32,948 nucleotides of DNA, taken from assembly GCA_030066595.1 (NCBI GenBank), contig JASJBI010000055.1:1-32948 (forward strand). The letters run 5' to 3'. Position numbers and translations under genes: made by a program. The DNA is from Alphaproteobacteria bacterium (GTDB lineage: Bacteria; Pseudomonadota; Alphaproteobacteria; JAJFFI01). The notes below the pieces were generated by a model. It made no database searches. It saw only the letters and a program-made list of their open reading frames with translations, and had not been told where the DNA came from. This document shows positions 6,828-15,885 of the stretch, one piece after another (the stretch's first letter is position 1; each line of letters opens with the position of its first letter).

Positions 6828-9800
6828 TCAGCCGCGGGCCTCGGCGCCGCCGAGCGCCATTTCCTCGTAAACGCTCCATTTGCGCTCCACGGTCTCCTGC
6901 GCCTTGTCCATGAGCTCTTCGGCGACCTCCGGATGGGTGTGGGCCAGCATGCGGTAGCGGAGCTCGTTGTAGGCATAGTCCTTGAGCGGGATCTTCGGCC
7001 GCTGGGAGTCGAGCACGAACGGGTTCTCGTGGGACTTGCGGAGCTCCGGGTTGTAGCGCAGGAGCGGCCAGTAGCCGCTCTGCACCGCCAGGTGCTGCTG
7101 GTTCAGGCCCTTCTGCATGTTGATGCCGTGGGCGATGCAGTGGCTGTAGGCCAGGATCAGCGACGGCCCTTCGTAGACCTCGGCCTCGCGGAGCGCGAGC
7201 AACGTCTGCTGCGGGTTGGCGCCCATGGCCACGCGCGCCACGTAGACGTTGCCGTAGGAGATCGCCTGCAGGGCGAGGTCCTTCTTGCCCACCGCCTTGC
7301 CGCCGGCGGCGAACTTGGCCATCGCGCCGATCGGCGTGGCCTTGGACATCTGCCCGCCGGTGTTCGAATAGACCTCGGTGTCCATCACCAGGACGTTGAC
7401 GTTGCGGCCGCTGGCCAGCACGTGATCCAGGCCTGCGGAGCCGATGTCGTAGGCCCAGCCGTCGCCGCCGACCAGCCAGATGCTGCGCCGGACCAGGTGA
7501 TTGGCGACCGACAAGAGATCCCGCGCCTGGTCGCTGTCGAGCGCGCGCAGCCGGTCCTTGAGCGCCGCGACACGACCGTGCTGGGCGTGGATCTCGGATT
7601 CGGTGCGCTGGGACGCGGTCAGGATCTCGCCCGCCAGATCCGCGCCGACATCGCCCCGGCACGCGTAGAGCAGCCGGCGGGCGTAGGCGAGGTGTTTGTC
7701 CGCGGCCAGGCGGAAGCCGAAGCCGAACTCGGCGTTGTCCTCGAACAGCGAGTTCGACCAGGCGGGGCCGCGGCCCTCGTCGTTCTTGGTCCAGGGCGTG
7801 GTCGGCAGGTTGCCGCCATAGATGGACGAACAGCCGGTCGCGTTGGCGACGATCAGGCGGTCGCCGAAGAGCTGCGACAGGAGCTTAAGGTACGGCGTCT
7901 CGCCGCAGCCGGCGCAGGCGCCGGAAAACTCGAACAGCGGCTCGAGGAACTGGGCGCCGCGCACGGTCGAGAACTCGACCCGGGCGCGGTCGTTCACCGG
8001 GATGGTACCGAAGTAGTCCAGGTTCCGCCGTTCGCGCTCGAGGATCGGCTCCTTGGGCGCCATGTTGATCGCCTTGACGCCCGTGCGCGTGGTGCTGCGG
8101 GCCGGGCAGACTTCGACGCAGAGCCCGCATCCGGTGCAGGCGTCCGGATGGATCTGCAGGCTGTACCGGGTTTCCGGGAAGCCGCGCGCATCGATCGTCG
8201 CCGACTTGAAGCCGTCGGGCGCGGAGCCCAGGAGCGCCTCGTGGTAGAACTTGGCGCGGATCACGCTGTGCGGGCAGACGAAGCTGCAGTTGCCGCACTG
8301 GATGCAGATCTCGGGCTCCCAATCCGGGATGAACTGGGCCAGATTGCGGCGCTCCCAGGCCGCGGTGCCGGTCGGGTAGGTGCCGTCCACCGGCAGGGCG
8401 CTGACCGGCAGCTCGTCGCCGCGCCCGGCCATCATCGCCGCGGTGACCCGCTTGACGAACTCGGGCGCATCCTCGGGGACGACCGCGGACCTTTCCCGCT
8501 CGCCGGTGGCCTCGGCGGGCACCTCGACGCGGTGCAGATGGGCAAGCGCCTCGTCGACGGCGGCGAAGTTCTGACGGATGACCTCGGCGCCCTTCTTGGC
8601 GTAGGTCTTGCTGATCGCGTCCTTGATCTTCTCGATCGCGCGCTCGGACGGGACCACCCCGGCGAGGGCGAAATAGCAGGTCTGCATGATGGTGTTGATG
8701 CGGTTGCCCAGGCCCGCCTCGCGCGCCACCCGGTAGGCATCGATCACGTAGAGTTCGATCGACTTCTCGACGATCTCCTGCTGCAGACTGCGCGGCAGAC
8801 GATCCCACACCGCGTCCGGGCCGTAGGGGCTGTTCAGCAGGAACGTGGCCCCCGGTGCGGCGCGCGCCAGGATGTCCACGGAGTCGACGAAATGGAACTG
8901 GTGGCAGGCGATGAAGTTGGCGGCCTGCACCAGGTAGGGCGCCCGGATCGGATCGGGCCCGAATCGCAGATGGGACACGGTCTGGGAGCCGGATTTCTTG
9001 GAGTCGTAGACGAAGTAGCCCTGCGCATAGAGGTCGGGATCCTCGCCGATGATCTTGATGGTGTTCTTGTTCGCTCCAACGGTGCCGTCCGCGCCCAGCC
9101 CGAAAAACATGGCGCGGTGGTTGGCCGCGGGCTCGATCACGAAGTCCGGGTCGTGGTCCAGGCTGGTCGCGGACACGTCGTCGCGAATCCCGACGGTGAA
9201 GCGGGTCTTGGGCTCGGTCTTGGCCAGCTCGTCGAACACCGCCTTGACCATCGCCGGCGTGAACTCCTTGGACGAGAGGCCGTAGCGCCCGCCGATGACC
9301 CGGGGCATGGCCGCGGTCGGCAGCGTGCCGGTGGCGGCCGCCTCGGCCAGGGTGGTCACGACGTCCTGATAGAGGGGCTCCCCGGGTGCCCCGGGCTCCT
9401 TGCTGCGGTCGAGGGTGGCGACCGCCGTCACCGAGGCGGGCAGGGCGGCGAGAAAATGCGCCGCCGAGAACGGCCGGTAGAGGCGGACCTGGAGCAACCC
9501 GACTTTCTCGCCTTGCGCCGCGAGGTGGGCGACGGTCTCGCCAACCGTCTCCGCCCCCGAGCCCATGATGACGATGACCCGCTCCGCATCCTCGGGGCCG
9601 AAGTAGTCGAACGGCCGGTAGCGCCGCGTCGTGAGCTGGGCGAACTTCTCCATGCAGTGCTCGACGACCTCGGGCGTGCGCGCGTAGAAGGGGTTCACGG
9701 TCTCCCGGGCCTGGAAGTAGACGTCCGGGTTCTGGGCCGTGCCGCGCATGAAGGGCGCATCCGGGTTCAGCGCCCGGCCGCGATGGGCCCGGACCAACTC

Positions 9801-10436
9801 ATCGTCGATCATGGCCCGGATCTGGTCGTCCGAGAGGAGCGTCAGCTTGTTGACCTCGTGCGAGGTCCGGAAGCCGTCGAAGAAATGCACGAAGGGGACG
9901 CGCGCCTCGAGCGTCGCGGCCTGCGCGATCAAGGCCATGTCCTGCGCCTCCTGCACCGAGGCGGAGGCCAGCAGCGCGAAACCGGTCGTGCGCACGGCCA
10001 TCACGTCTGAATGGTCGCCGAAGATCGAAAGCGCCTGCGCCGCGAGCGAGCGGGCCGCAACGTGGAAGACCGCCGAAGTCAGCTCCCCGGCGATCTTGTA
10101 CATGTTGGGGATCATCAGCAGCAGGCCCTGCGAGGCCGTGAAGGTGGTCGTGAGCGCGCCGGTCTGCAGCGCGCCGTGCACAGCCCCTGCGGCACCGCCC
10201 TCGCTTTGCATCTCGGCAATGTCCGGAATATTGCCCCAGATGTTGGTCCGGCCTTCGGTCGACCATTGGTCGGCCAATTCGGCCATGGGCGAGGACGGCG
10301 TGATCGGATAGATGGCGCAGACCTCGTTGACCCTGTAGGCGACGGACGCCACCGCCTCGTTGCCGTCGATGGTGGCCACGGCGGGCGCGGGGGCAGAGCG
10401 TGTCACGGGGTCTTGCTGCGGGGTGTCATCCGGCAT
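6828..10436 (-). CDS. nifJ: Pyruvate:ferredoxin (flavodoxin) oxidoreductase, single-chain
   Basis: A 1202-residue homodimer-type enzyme that oxidatively decarboxylates pyruvate to acetyl-CoA and CO2, passing electrons to ferredoxin or flavodoxin. The N-terminal domain has YPITPSSPMAE (43-53) and GAVHGALQTGALTTTFTASQG. Two ferredoxin-type clusters follow: CIQCGNCSFVCP near residue 710 and CTGCGLCVEVCP near 765. The C-terminal half has CAGCGETPY near 838, then the thiamine diphosphate/Mg site GDGWAYDIGSAGLDHVLASG near 990 and NTGGQMSKATP. Length is normal and no key motif is missing. It lies 29 bases after the GltD-like gene and 29 before the DHOD-like gene. The enzyme is oxygen-sensitive in most organisms, which fits the FNR-type site upstream of the cluster. 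Confidence 0.95.
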   Translation of the reverse strand: MPDDTPQQDPVTRSAPAPAVATIDGNEAVASVAYRVNEVCAIYPITPSSPMAELADQWSTEGRTNIWGNIPDIAEMQSEGGAAGAVHGALQTGALTTTFTASQGLLLMIPNMYKIAGELTSAVFHVAARSLAAQALSIFGDHSDVMAVRTTGFALLASASVQEAQDMALIAQAATLEARVPFVHFFDGFRTSHEVNKLTLLSDDQIRAMIDDELVRAHRGRALNPDAPFMRGTAQNPDVYFQARETVNPFYARTPEVVEHCMEKFAQLTTRRYRPFDYFGPEDAERVIVIMGSGAETVGETVAHLAAQGEKVGLLQVRLYRPFSAAHFLAALPASVTAVATLDRSKEPGAPGEPLYQDVVTTLAEAAATGTLPTAAMPRVIGGRYGLSSKEFTPAMVKAVFDELAKTEPKTRFTVGIRDDVSATSLDHDPDFVIEPAANHRAMFFGLGADGTVGANKNTIKIIGEDPDLYAQGYFVYDSKKSGSQTVSHLRFGPDPIRAPYLVQAANFIACHQFHFVDSVDILARAAPGATFLLNSPYGPDAVWDRLPRSLQQEIVEKSIELYVIDAYRVAREAGLGNRINTIMQTCYFALAGVVPSERAIEKIKDAISKTYAKKGAEVIRQNFAAVDEALAHLHRVEVPAEATGERERSAVVPEDAPEFVKRVTAAMMAGRGDELPVSALPVDGTYPTGTAAWERRNLAQFIPDWEPEICIQCGNCSFVCPHSVIRAKFYHEALLGSAPDGFKSATIDARGFPETRYSLQIHPDACTGCGLCVEVCPARSTTRTGVKAINMAPKEPILERERRNLDYFGTIPVNDRARVEFSTVRGAQFLEPLFEFSGACAGCGETPYLKLLSQLFGDRLIVANATGCSSIYGGNLPTTPWTKNDEGRGPAWSNSLFEDNAEFGFGFRLAADKHLAYARRLLYACRGDVGADLAGEILTASQRTESEIHAQHGRVAALKDRLRALDSDQARDLLSVANHLVRRSIWLVGGDGWAYDIGSAGLDHVLASGRNVNVLVMDTEVYSNTGGQMSKATPIGAMAKFAAGGKAVGKKDLALQAISYGNVYVARVAMGANPQQTLLALREAEVYEGPSLILAYSHCIAHGINMQKGLNQQHLAVQSGYWPLLRYNPELRKSHENPFVLDSQRPKIPLKDYAYNELRYRMLAHTHPEVAEELMDKAQETVERKWSVYEEMALGGAEARG

Positions 10437-10465
10437 CGGTCATTCCGATCCTGTTGTGCCAAAGC

Positions 10466-12115
10466 TCACTCTCCCGCAGCCGAGGCTGCGGCGGACTCGG
10501 GGACCATCTCGATGGCATGGCAGGGGCACTGCTCGAAGCAGACGGCACAGCCGGTACAGAGCGCGTCCTTGACCTCGTAGCCCTGACCTCGGCCCAGCTT
10601 GACGATCGCCCGTTCCGGGCAGGCGCCGTAGCAGCCGTCACACTCGTAGCAGTTGCCGCAGGACAGGCAGCGCCGCGCCTCGTAGATGGCTTCGCGTTCG
10701 GTCAATCCCTTGACGATCTCCTCGAAGGATCCGGCGCGCTCGGACGGATCGAGCTGGTCCTGCGCCCTCTGGGGCGCGTCCGTCGAGTACCAGACGTGCA
10801 GTTTCTCGTAGCCGGCGATCGGGTTTTTCGGCGGCTGTTCATACGCAATGCCGCGGAGCCAAGAATCGATGTGGCGCGCGGCCTTCTTGCCGTGGCCGAC
10901 CGCCGCCGTCACCGTGCGCTCGGCGGGAACCATGTCGCCGCCGGCGAACAGACCCGGATAGCCCGTCATCATGTTGTCGGAGACCAGGACGGTGCCGTCG
11001 TCCTGGAACTCGACGCCCGGAATGCCGCGCATGAAGCCGGTGTCGCTCTCCTGTCCCAGCGCCAGGATCAGGCTGTCGGCCTCGAGCGTCTCGAACTGGC
11101 CGGTGGGACGCGGACGGCCGTTCTCGTCGATCTCCATCACCTCGACGGTGAACTGGGTCCGGTCGATCGCCTTGATGGTGCGCAGCCAGTGGATCTTGAC
11201 GCCCTCTTCGAGCGCTTCCTGCGCCTCGAAGTCGTGCGCGGGCATGTGCTCCTGATCCCGGCGGTAGATGATCAGCGCCTCTGTCGCGCCGAGCCTCTTC
11301 GCGGTCCGGGCCGCGTCCATCGCCGTGTTGCCGCCGCCGTAGACGGCGACGCGACGGCCCAGCTTGGGGGCGGCGCCGGCGTCCACGCCGCGCAGAAAGC
11401 TCACCGCGTCGAACATGGTGCCGGCATCCCGGGCCGGGATGTCCGTGCGCTTGCTCAAATGCGCGCCCACGGCCACGAACATCGCGTCGAAGCCGCCCGC
11501 AGTCTGCTCGGCCAGCAGGTCCTCCACCTTGTGGTCGAAGACCATGCGGACGCCCATCGCCTGGATGCGCGCGACCTCGGCCTCCAGGACGTCTCGCGGC
11601 AGGCGATAGGCGGGAATGCCGAAATGCATCATGCCGCCCGCGACGGGCCCCGCTTCGTGGATTTCGACCTCGTGCCCCAGGCGCGCCAGGTGGTAGCCCG
11701 CCGAAAGGCCGCTCGGCCCGGCGCCCACGACGAGAATACGCTTGCCGCTTTGGGAACTGGCAGGCTCGAAGGACCAACCGGACTTGATCGCGAGATCGCC
11801 GAGGAACCGCTCGACCGCATGGATGCTGACCGACTGGTCCAGGTGCCGGCGGTTGCAGGCGGTTTCGCACGGATGGTAGCAGACGCGCCCGTGCACGGCG
11901 GGCATGGGGTTGTCGCGAGTCAGGATGCGCCAGGCCTGCTCGAACTGCCCGGCCTGGGCTGCGTCCAGCCAGCCCTGGATGTTCTCGCCGGCCGGGCAGG
12001 CGTCGTTGCACGGCGGCAGGAGATCCCGATAGATCGGGCGCTGGGTGCGAAAGGGACCGGTGCGGCGCTCGTGCGTGAGGTCCGGCGGTAGCGTCAGGTC
12101 GCTCCGGTTCGCCAT
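10466..12115 (-). CDS. GltD-like FAD/NAD(P)-binding iron-sulfur oxidoreductase with C-terminal ferredoxin domain
   Basis: A 549-residue protein built like the small subunit of glutamate synthase plus an extra ferredoxin domain. The N-terminal Fe-S ligands are C36, C40, C79, C83 and C87 (CNDACPAGENI; CYHPCETAC). The FAD motif VVGAGPSGLSAG is at about 129-140, and a second Rossmann motif (VAVYGGGNTAMDAART) binds NAD(P). The C-terminus has C483-C499 (CLSCGNCYECDGCYGACP) and C520-C530 (CTGCAVCFEQCP) for two [4Fe-4S] clusters. The ATG at 12115 is preferred over the upstream ATG at 12157 because AGGGGACAGG precedes it and family homology starts there. Directly upstream of nifJ, it most likely moves electrons between ferredoxin reduced by NifJ and NAD(P). 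No large GltB subunit is nearby, so glutamate synthase activity is unlikely. Confidence 0.88.
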   Translation of the reverse strand: MANRSDLTLPPDLTHERRTGPFRTQRPIYRDLLPPCNDACPAGENIQGWLDAAQAGQFEQAWRILTRDNPMPAVHGRVCYHPCETACNRRHLDQSVSIHAVERFLGDLAIKSGWSFEPASSQSGKRILVVGAGPSGLSAGYHLARLGHEVEIHEAGPVAGGMMHFGIPAYRLPRDVLEAEVARIQAMGVRMVFDHKVEDLLAEQTAGGFDAMFVAVGAHLSKRTDIPARDAGTMFDAVSFLRGVDAGAAPKLGRRVAVYGGGNTAMDAARTAKRLGATEALIIYRRDQEHMPAHDFEAQEALEEGVKIHWLRTIKAIDRTQFTVEVMEIDENGRPRPTGQFETLEADSLILALGQESDTGFMRGIPGVEFQDDGTVLVSDNMMTGYPGLFAGGDMVPAERTVTAAVGHGKKAARHIDSWLRGIAYEQPPKNPIAGYEKLHVWYSTDAPQRAQDQLDPSERAGSFEEIVKGLTEREAIYEARRCLSCGNCYECDGCYGACPERAIVKLGRGQGYEVKDALCTGCAVCFEQCPCHAIEMVPESAAASAAGE

Positions 12116-12272
12116 GTCCTGTCCCCTGCCCGCGGAGGAATGGAACCACCGTCGCATCCGGATCCAGCCGACCCTGCGGGCGGGGACCGTTCAGATCCTG
12201 CGGGCCGCGTACAAGGTCCCGCATCGCAACGGCGCATGAGGCGAGAGTCACGCCGGTGACCCGGTCGCCGCA

Positions 12273-12286
12273 TTGATCCTGATCAA
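12273..12286 (-). promoter_or_regulatory. FNR/FixK-type binding site upstream of the nifJ operon
   Basis: TTGATCCTGATCAA is a perfect palindrome matching TTGAT-N4-ATCAA, the consensus for the FNR/Anr/FixK regulators that respond to oxygen. It lies about 157 bases upstream of the GltD-like gene, just after the stop of the ADP-ribosylglycohydrolase gene. If it sits at the usual -41.5, transcription would start near 12238. No strong -10 is obvious there. The remaining intergenic bases 12116-12272 show no gene. Confidence 0.65.
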
Positions 12287-12292
12287 GATGCC

Positions 12293-13069
12293 CTAGCGTG
12301 CCGCCCTTGACTCCTTGATCCGATCGAACCGATCCAGGACATCGAGCAGATCTCCGGTGAGATAGCTCTTGGCCTGATCGGCGATCTCGGCCGGCACCCC
12401 GAACATCACCTCGGCGATGCCGCCCGTGATGCAGGCGATGGTGTCGCTGTCTCCGCCGATGGAGATGGCGTTGCGGACGGCATCCTCGTACCCGGTGGCC
12501 TCCAAGGCACAGGTGATGGCCACTGGCACGGTGCCGGCACAGGACACATCGAAGGCATAGCCCGGGCGAATTTCATCCACGGATCGATCGAGGTCGTAGC
12601 CGAACCGCTCCGCAACCTCTCGACGGATGCTGCTTGCATCTGTTTCCGCCAGCGCCAGCCACATGGTCAGAGCGACCGCCTGAGCGCCTGCGATCGCGTC
12701 CGGGTGATCATGCGTCACGGCCGCAGACCGCGCCGCCAGCTCGAGAAGCTCCGTTTCGCCGCGCGCCAGATGGGCGACCGGGCTGACCCGCATCGCCGAG
12801 CCGTTGCCCCAACTGTTGTATGGGCCCCTGTCTGTGTGCGCCCATTCGAAGAACATGGCGCCATAGCCTCGATCGGGATGGCGCCTGACATAGCGTCTGA
12901 GGTGGTCAGCGAAATCCCCGTCCTGCATCAGGCAATCCGCTATGGCCAATGTGCAGACCGTATCGTCGGTAAAGCGACAGCCGGCCCCGAAGAAGGGAAA
13001 CGCCTTGGTCTTGATGTTGCGGGCTTCGTAGATCGACCCCACGATGTCGCCGGTGATCGCACCGATCAT
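12293..13069 (-). CDS. ADP-ribosylglycohydrolase family protein
   Basis: A 258-residue member of the ARH/DraG-type family, which removes ADP-ribose from proteins or small molecules with two metal ions. Motifs in order are GDIVGSIYE (7-15), FTDDT (33-37, metal ligands), GNGSAMRVSP, THDHPDA and the C-terminal IGGDSDTIACITGGIAE with the second metal ligand set. The ATG at 13069 is chosen because homology begins at MIGAITGD and GAGGGA lies five bases upstream; the ORF to 13204 is too long. It lies 74 bases downstream of uspE. DraG proper controls nitrogenase reductase, but no draT or nif gene is visible here, so the target is unknown. Confidence 0.88.
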   Translation of the reverse strand: MIGAITGDIVGSIYEARNIKTKAFPFFGAGCRFTDDTVCTLAIADCLMQDGDFADHLRRYVRRHPDRGYGAMFFEWAHTDRGPYNSWGNGSAMRVSPVAHLARGETELLELAARSAAVTHDHPDAIAGAQAVALTMWLALAETDASSIRREVAERFGYDLDRSVDEIRPGYAFDVSCAGTVPVAITCALEATGYEDAVRNAISIGGDSDTIACITGGIAEVMFGVPAEIADQAKSYLTGDLLDVLDRFDRIKESRAAR

Positions 13070-13143
13070 GTTGTCCCTCGCCGCGGCCCATCGGGCGACA
13101 CGGGCCGCATGCCGGCGCCGCGCGGATGGCGCGCGTCGCCGTG

Positions 13144-14097
13144 TCAAGCTTCCAAGGTCACCGGAGTGACGAAGCCATCCGGCTTGACGGTCAAGACCGA
13201 GCAATCGACCTCACCCAGGACCTCTTCCGCCGTGTTACCGATGATGAAGCCGGCGATACCCGTCCGGCTTACCGTTCCCATCACGATGAGGTCGATCTGT
13301 TTCTTCTCAACGGTCTCGAGAATAACGATCGACGGTACGCCCCGCGCCAGCTCCACCTGATAGGGAACGCCCTCCAGATCGGTGTCCGCAATCAGCCGAT
13401 CGAGCGCCTTCCGGTGCACGGCCTCGTTGCGCTCGACCAACTTCTCTTTGATGTCGGGGGAAAGCTCCGAATGGATCGTGTCGATGTCCGATCCGACGAA
13501 GTCCCAGACGTTCAGAATCTCCAGCTCGCACCGTTCCATGCGCGCGAGAGAGCTGGCCAGCTGCATGATCTTCGGGTTGAGGCTGTCGGAGGGGTCAGCG
13601 GTCACGGCGGGATCGACGGCGGCCAAGATCCGCCGGAATTCCCGCCCGACGCCGGGCTTCATCACCCAAACGGGGCAGGGACATTTCCGCATCAGACGCA
13701 TGGGCGTGCTGCCGAAGGCCGTCGCCCGCAAGCCGCCCCGCGGATCGGCGGTGGTGAGAACCAGATCATGGTTGTCCTGAAGGACCGCCCGAATGACCTG
13801 CAGAAACGGCTTCCCGCGCAGGACGGCGGCCTTGGCGTCGATGCCGTCCTCGAGCAAAGGCGCGACCAATTTCTCCAGCTGGGCTTCGCGGTTCTGGACG
13901 AACCGCTCTTGCCGATCAAGCAGGCCTCCGGCCGAGGATCCGACGAGTTCAATCACCTCGGCCGGCAACCCCTCGATCGCCTCGACAACCGTCAGCCGGG
14001 CACTGTTTTCCTTTGCCAGCTCCGCGGCGCGATCCAAAACCGCTCCGTCAGCCAGGGTCCGATCGTAGAGAACGAGTATGTTCTTGAAGCGCTGCAT
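13144..14097 (-). CDS. uspE: Universal stress protein with two Usp domains, UspE type
   Basis: A 317-residue tandem-Usp protein, the same length as E. coli UspE (316). Domain 1 begins MQRFKNILVLYDRTL. Domain 2 contains the nucleotide-site-like run VMGTVSRTGIAGFIIGNTAEEVL, which closely follows the UspE pattern, and the end IKPD/VKPD...TPVTLE is also UspE-like. The ATG at 14097 is preferred over a TTG at 14127, which gives only ten extra non-conserved residues. UspE proteins act in general stress, motility and adhesion phenotypes; the biochemical role is not settled. It sits between an acyl-CoA synthetase/small ORF pair and the ADP-ribosylglycohydrolase, all on the minus strand. Confidence 0.88.
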   Translation of the reverse strand: MQRFKNILVLYDRTLADGAVLDRAAELAKENSARLTVVEAIEGLPAEVIELVGSSAGGLLDRQERFVQNREAQLEKLVAPLLEDGIDAKAAVLRGKPFLQVIRAVLQDNHDLVLTTADPRGGLRATAFGSTPMRLMRKCPCPVWVMKPGVGREFRRILAAVDPAVTADPSDSLNPKIMQLASSLARMERCELEILNVWDFVGSDIDTIHSELSPDIKEKLVERNEAVHRKALDRLIADTDLEGVPYQVELARGVPSIVILETVEKKQIDLIVMGTVSRTGIAGFIIGNTAEEVLGEVDCSVLTVKPDGFVTPVTLEA

Positions 14098-14142
14098 TGA
14101 GGTGTCACCATTCTGCGGTTGCGACAAGCCCGCCCCGTCGGG

Positions 14143-14298
14143 CTAGGGCATGATCTGGCTACGTGGGATCAGGCGGTTCTCTAGCATGGCCTGGAGCACA
14201 CTGCGCGCATAGCGAAAATGGGGTTCAAGGCGCGTCCACAGGAATGCCATCCGGCGCCTGCTCGGGGCGAGGCCAACGCGGCACGCGCGGTGCGTCAT
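14143..14298 (-). CDS. Small ORF of 51 residues coupled to the acyl-CoA synthetase gene
   Basis: The start ATG (14298-14296) overlaps the TGA stop of the upstream acyl-CoA synthetase gene as ATGA, and AGGGGGA lies four to five bases before the start. These are two strong signs of real translation by coupling. The protein is basic with an amphipathic helical stretch (WTRLEPHFRYARSVLQAM) and ends ENRLIPRSQIMP. No family recognised. It ends 45 bases before uspE. It could also be chance; conservation in relatives would decide. Confidence 0.45.
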   Translation of the reverse strand: MTHRACRVGLAPSRRRMAFLWTRLEPHFRYARSVLQAMLENRLIPRSQIMP

Positions 14299-15821
14299 CG
14301 GTCCCCCTGGGCATAGGACTTGCGGAGTTCGCGCTTCAGAGTCTTGCCGGCGGCGCTGCGCGGAAAGTCATCCAGTATGATGACCTCCCGGACCCGCTGG
14401 AACTTGGCGCCGACGGCGTCGTTGATCCAGCTGCGCAGCGCCTCGGCATCGGCCTCTTCGTCCTGCTTCAGGATCACCGCGGCAATCGGCGTTTCGCCCC
14501 ACTTGTCGTCCGGCGCGCCGAACACGACGGTCTCACGGACCGAGGGATGCTGCACGATCACCTCCTCGATGTCGCGCGGATAGACGTTGACGCCGCCGGA
14601 AATGATCATGTCCTTCTTGCGGTCGACCAGGTAGAGGAACCCGTCCTCGTCGACATAGCCCAGGTCGCCGGAGAAGAGCCAGCCATCGCGGATCGCCTGT
14701 TCGGTCAAGTCCGGCCGCTTGTAGTAGCCGGGCATCATGATCGGGCCGCGCCCGACGATTTCTCCGACCTCGCCCGGCCGGCACTCGGTGCCGTCGTCAG
14801 CGACGATCCGCATCTCGAAGAACGGCGGCGGCACGCCGACCGACTCGGGCTTTCGCGGGAAGTCCGTCTTGTCGAGGACCGTGACGAAGCCTTCCGTCAA
14901 TCCATAGAGCTCGTGGAAGCGGCCGGGCAGGAGCGTCTCCAGCCGCTGCTTGTGCTCCAGATGCAGCGGCGCCCCGAGCGACAGGATCATCTCGAGGGAC
15001 TCCAGAGCCTCCACGGAAAAGGCCGGGTCGTCCATGACCGCGATGATCTGGGCCGGGACCATCATGGCATGGGTGACCCGTTCCCGCGCGATCGTGCGGA
15101 TCACTTCGCCGGCGTCGAACGCCTGGTGCATGACGTAGGTCGCGCCGCAAAAGAAGGCTGGCATCAGGGTCACGAAGGCGCCGTTGAAGATGATCGCGCC
15201 GGTCTGCAGGACGACGCTCTCCGGGGTCATGCGCCAGGACGAGGCGAACACCGTTGCGTACATCGCGCGGATGTAGTGGGTGTGCACGATGCCTTTGGGA
15301 TCGCCAGTGGTCCCGCTCGAGTAGATGATGTTGAAGACGTCGTCGTCATCCAGACCCGCGTCCGGGGGTTCCGCGCGGGAGGCGCCGGCGACGAACTCCG
15401 ACAGGGACACGAAGCCCGCGGACGCGCCATCGACCAGGATGTATCGCTCGGCCGATACCTCCGGCAGGTCGGCCTGCACGGCGCTGACAAGCGGTGCGTA
15501 GGCGGAAGCGCAGATCACCATCCTGACATCGGCATCGCGCGCCAGTCCGGCGAGAGTCGGGGCTTTGAGCAAGGGGCTCATCGGCACGACGACGGTGCCG
15601 GTCTTGGCCGCGGCCCAGTAGAGCTCCAGCAGTTCGAGGCAGTTGGGCAAGACGGTGGCGATCTTGTCGCCCTTGCGAAGCCCGGCGCGCAGCAGCGCGT
15701 TTGCCACAACATTGATCCGCTGATTGAACGCCCGATAGTCCAAGCGCTCGTTCCCGAACACCACGGCCGTGTGGTCGGGCCGGTAGTGCGCATGTCCCGT
15801 GATCAGCGTGCCGATATTCAT
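14295..15821 (-). CDS. AMP-dependent acyl-CoA synthetase / ligase (ANL superfamily)
   Basis: A 508-residue adenylate-forming enzyme that activates a carboxylic acid with ATP and joins it to CoA. Signatures in order are the P-loop-like YSSGTTGDPKG (167-177), YGLTEG, GWLFSGDLGYVDEDGFLYLVDRKKD (written here as a run of family blocks), SGGVNVYPRDIEE and the C-terminal PRSAAGKTLKR with catalytic Lys about 493. It resembles medium/long-chain fatty-acid or aryl-acid CoA ligases; the exact substrate cannot be read by eye. Start ATG at 15821 has CAGGGG upstream. Its stop overlaps the start of a 51-residue ORF. Confidence 0.9.
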   Translation of the reverse strand: MNIGTLITGHAHYRPDHTAVVFGNERLDYRAFNQRINVVANALLRAGLRKGDKIATVLPNCLELLELYWAAAKTGTVVVPMSPLLKAPTLAGLARDADVRMVICASAYAPLVSAVQADLPEVSAERYILVDGASAGFVSLSEFVAGASRAEPPDAGLDDDDVFNIIYSSGTTGDPKGIVHTHYIRAMYATVFASSWRMTPESVVLQTGAIIFNGAFVTLMPAFFCGATYVMHQAFDAGEVIRTIARERVTHAMMVPAQIIAVMDDPAFSVEALESLEMILSLGAPLHLEHKQRLETLLPGRFHELYGLTEGFVTVLDKTDFPRKPESVGVPPPFFEMRIVADDGTECRPGEVGEIVGRGPIMMPGYYKRPDLTEQAIRDGWLFSGDLGYVDEDGFLYLVDRKKDMIISGGVNVYPRDIEEVIVQHPSVRETVVFGAPDDKWGETPIAAVILKQDEEADAEALRSWINDAVGAKFQRVREVIILDDFPRSAAGKTLKRELRKSYAQGDR

Positions 15822-15885
15822 GCCGCGGCCCCTGCAGCCTGGTCTGGCCTAAACGATTCCTGCCACGCCGTCCGCCGTGGCCGCA

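Noticed and set aside
6783..10010. 1075-codon open frame on the plus strand opposite nifJ
   Set aside because: It is antisense to a complete NifJ with all motifs. Its protein is an Arg/Gly/Asp-rich low-complexity product typical of G+C-rich shadows.
10400..12091. 563-codon plus-strand frame opposite the GltD-like gene
   Set aside because: Shadow of a gene with clear Fe-S and nucleotide motifs.
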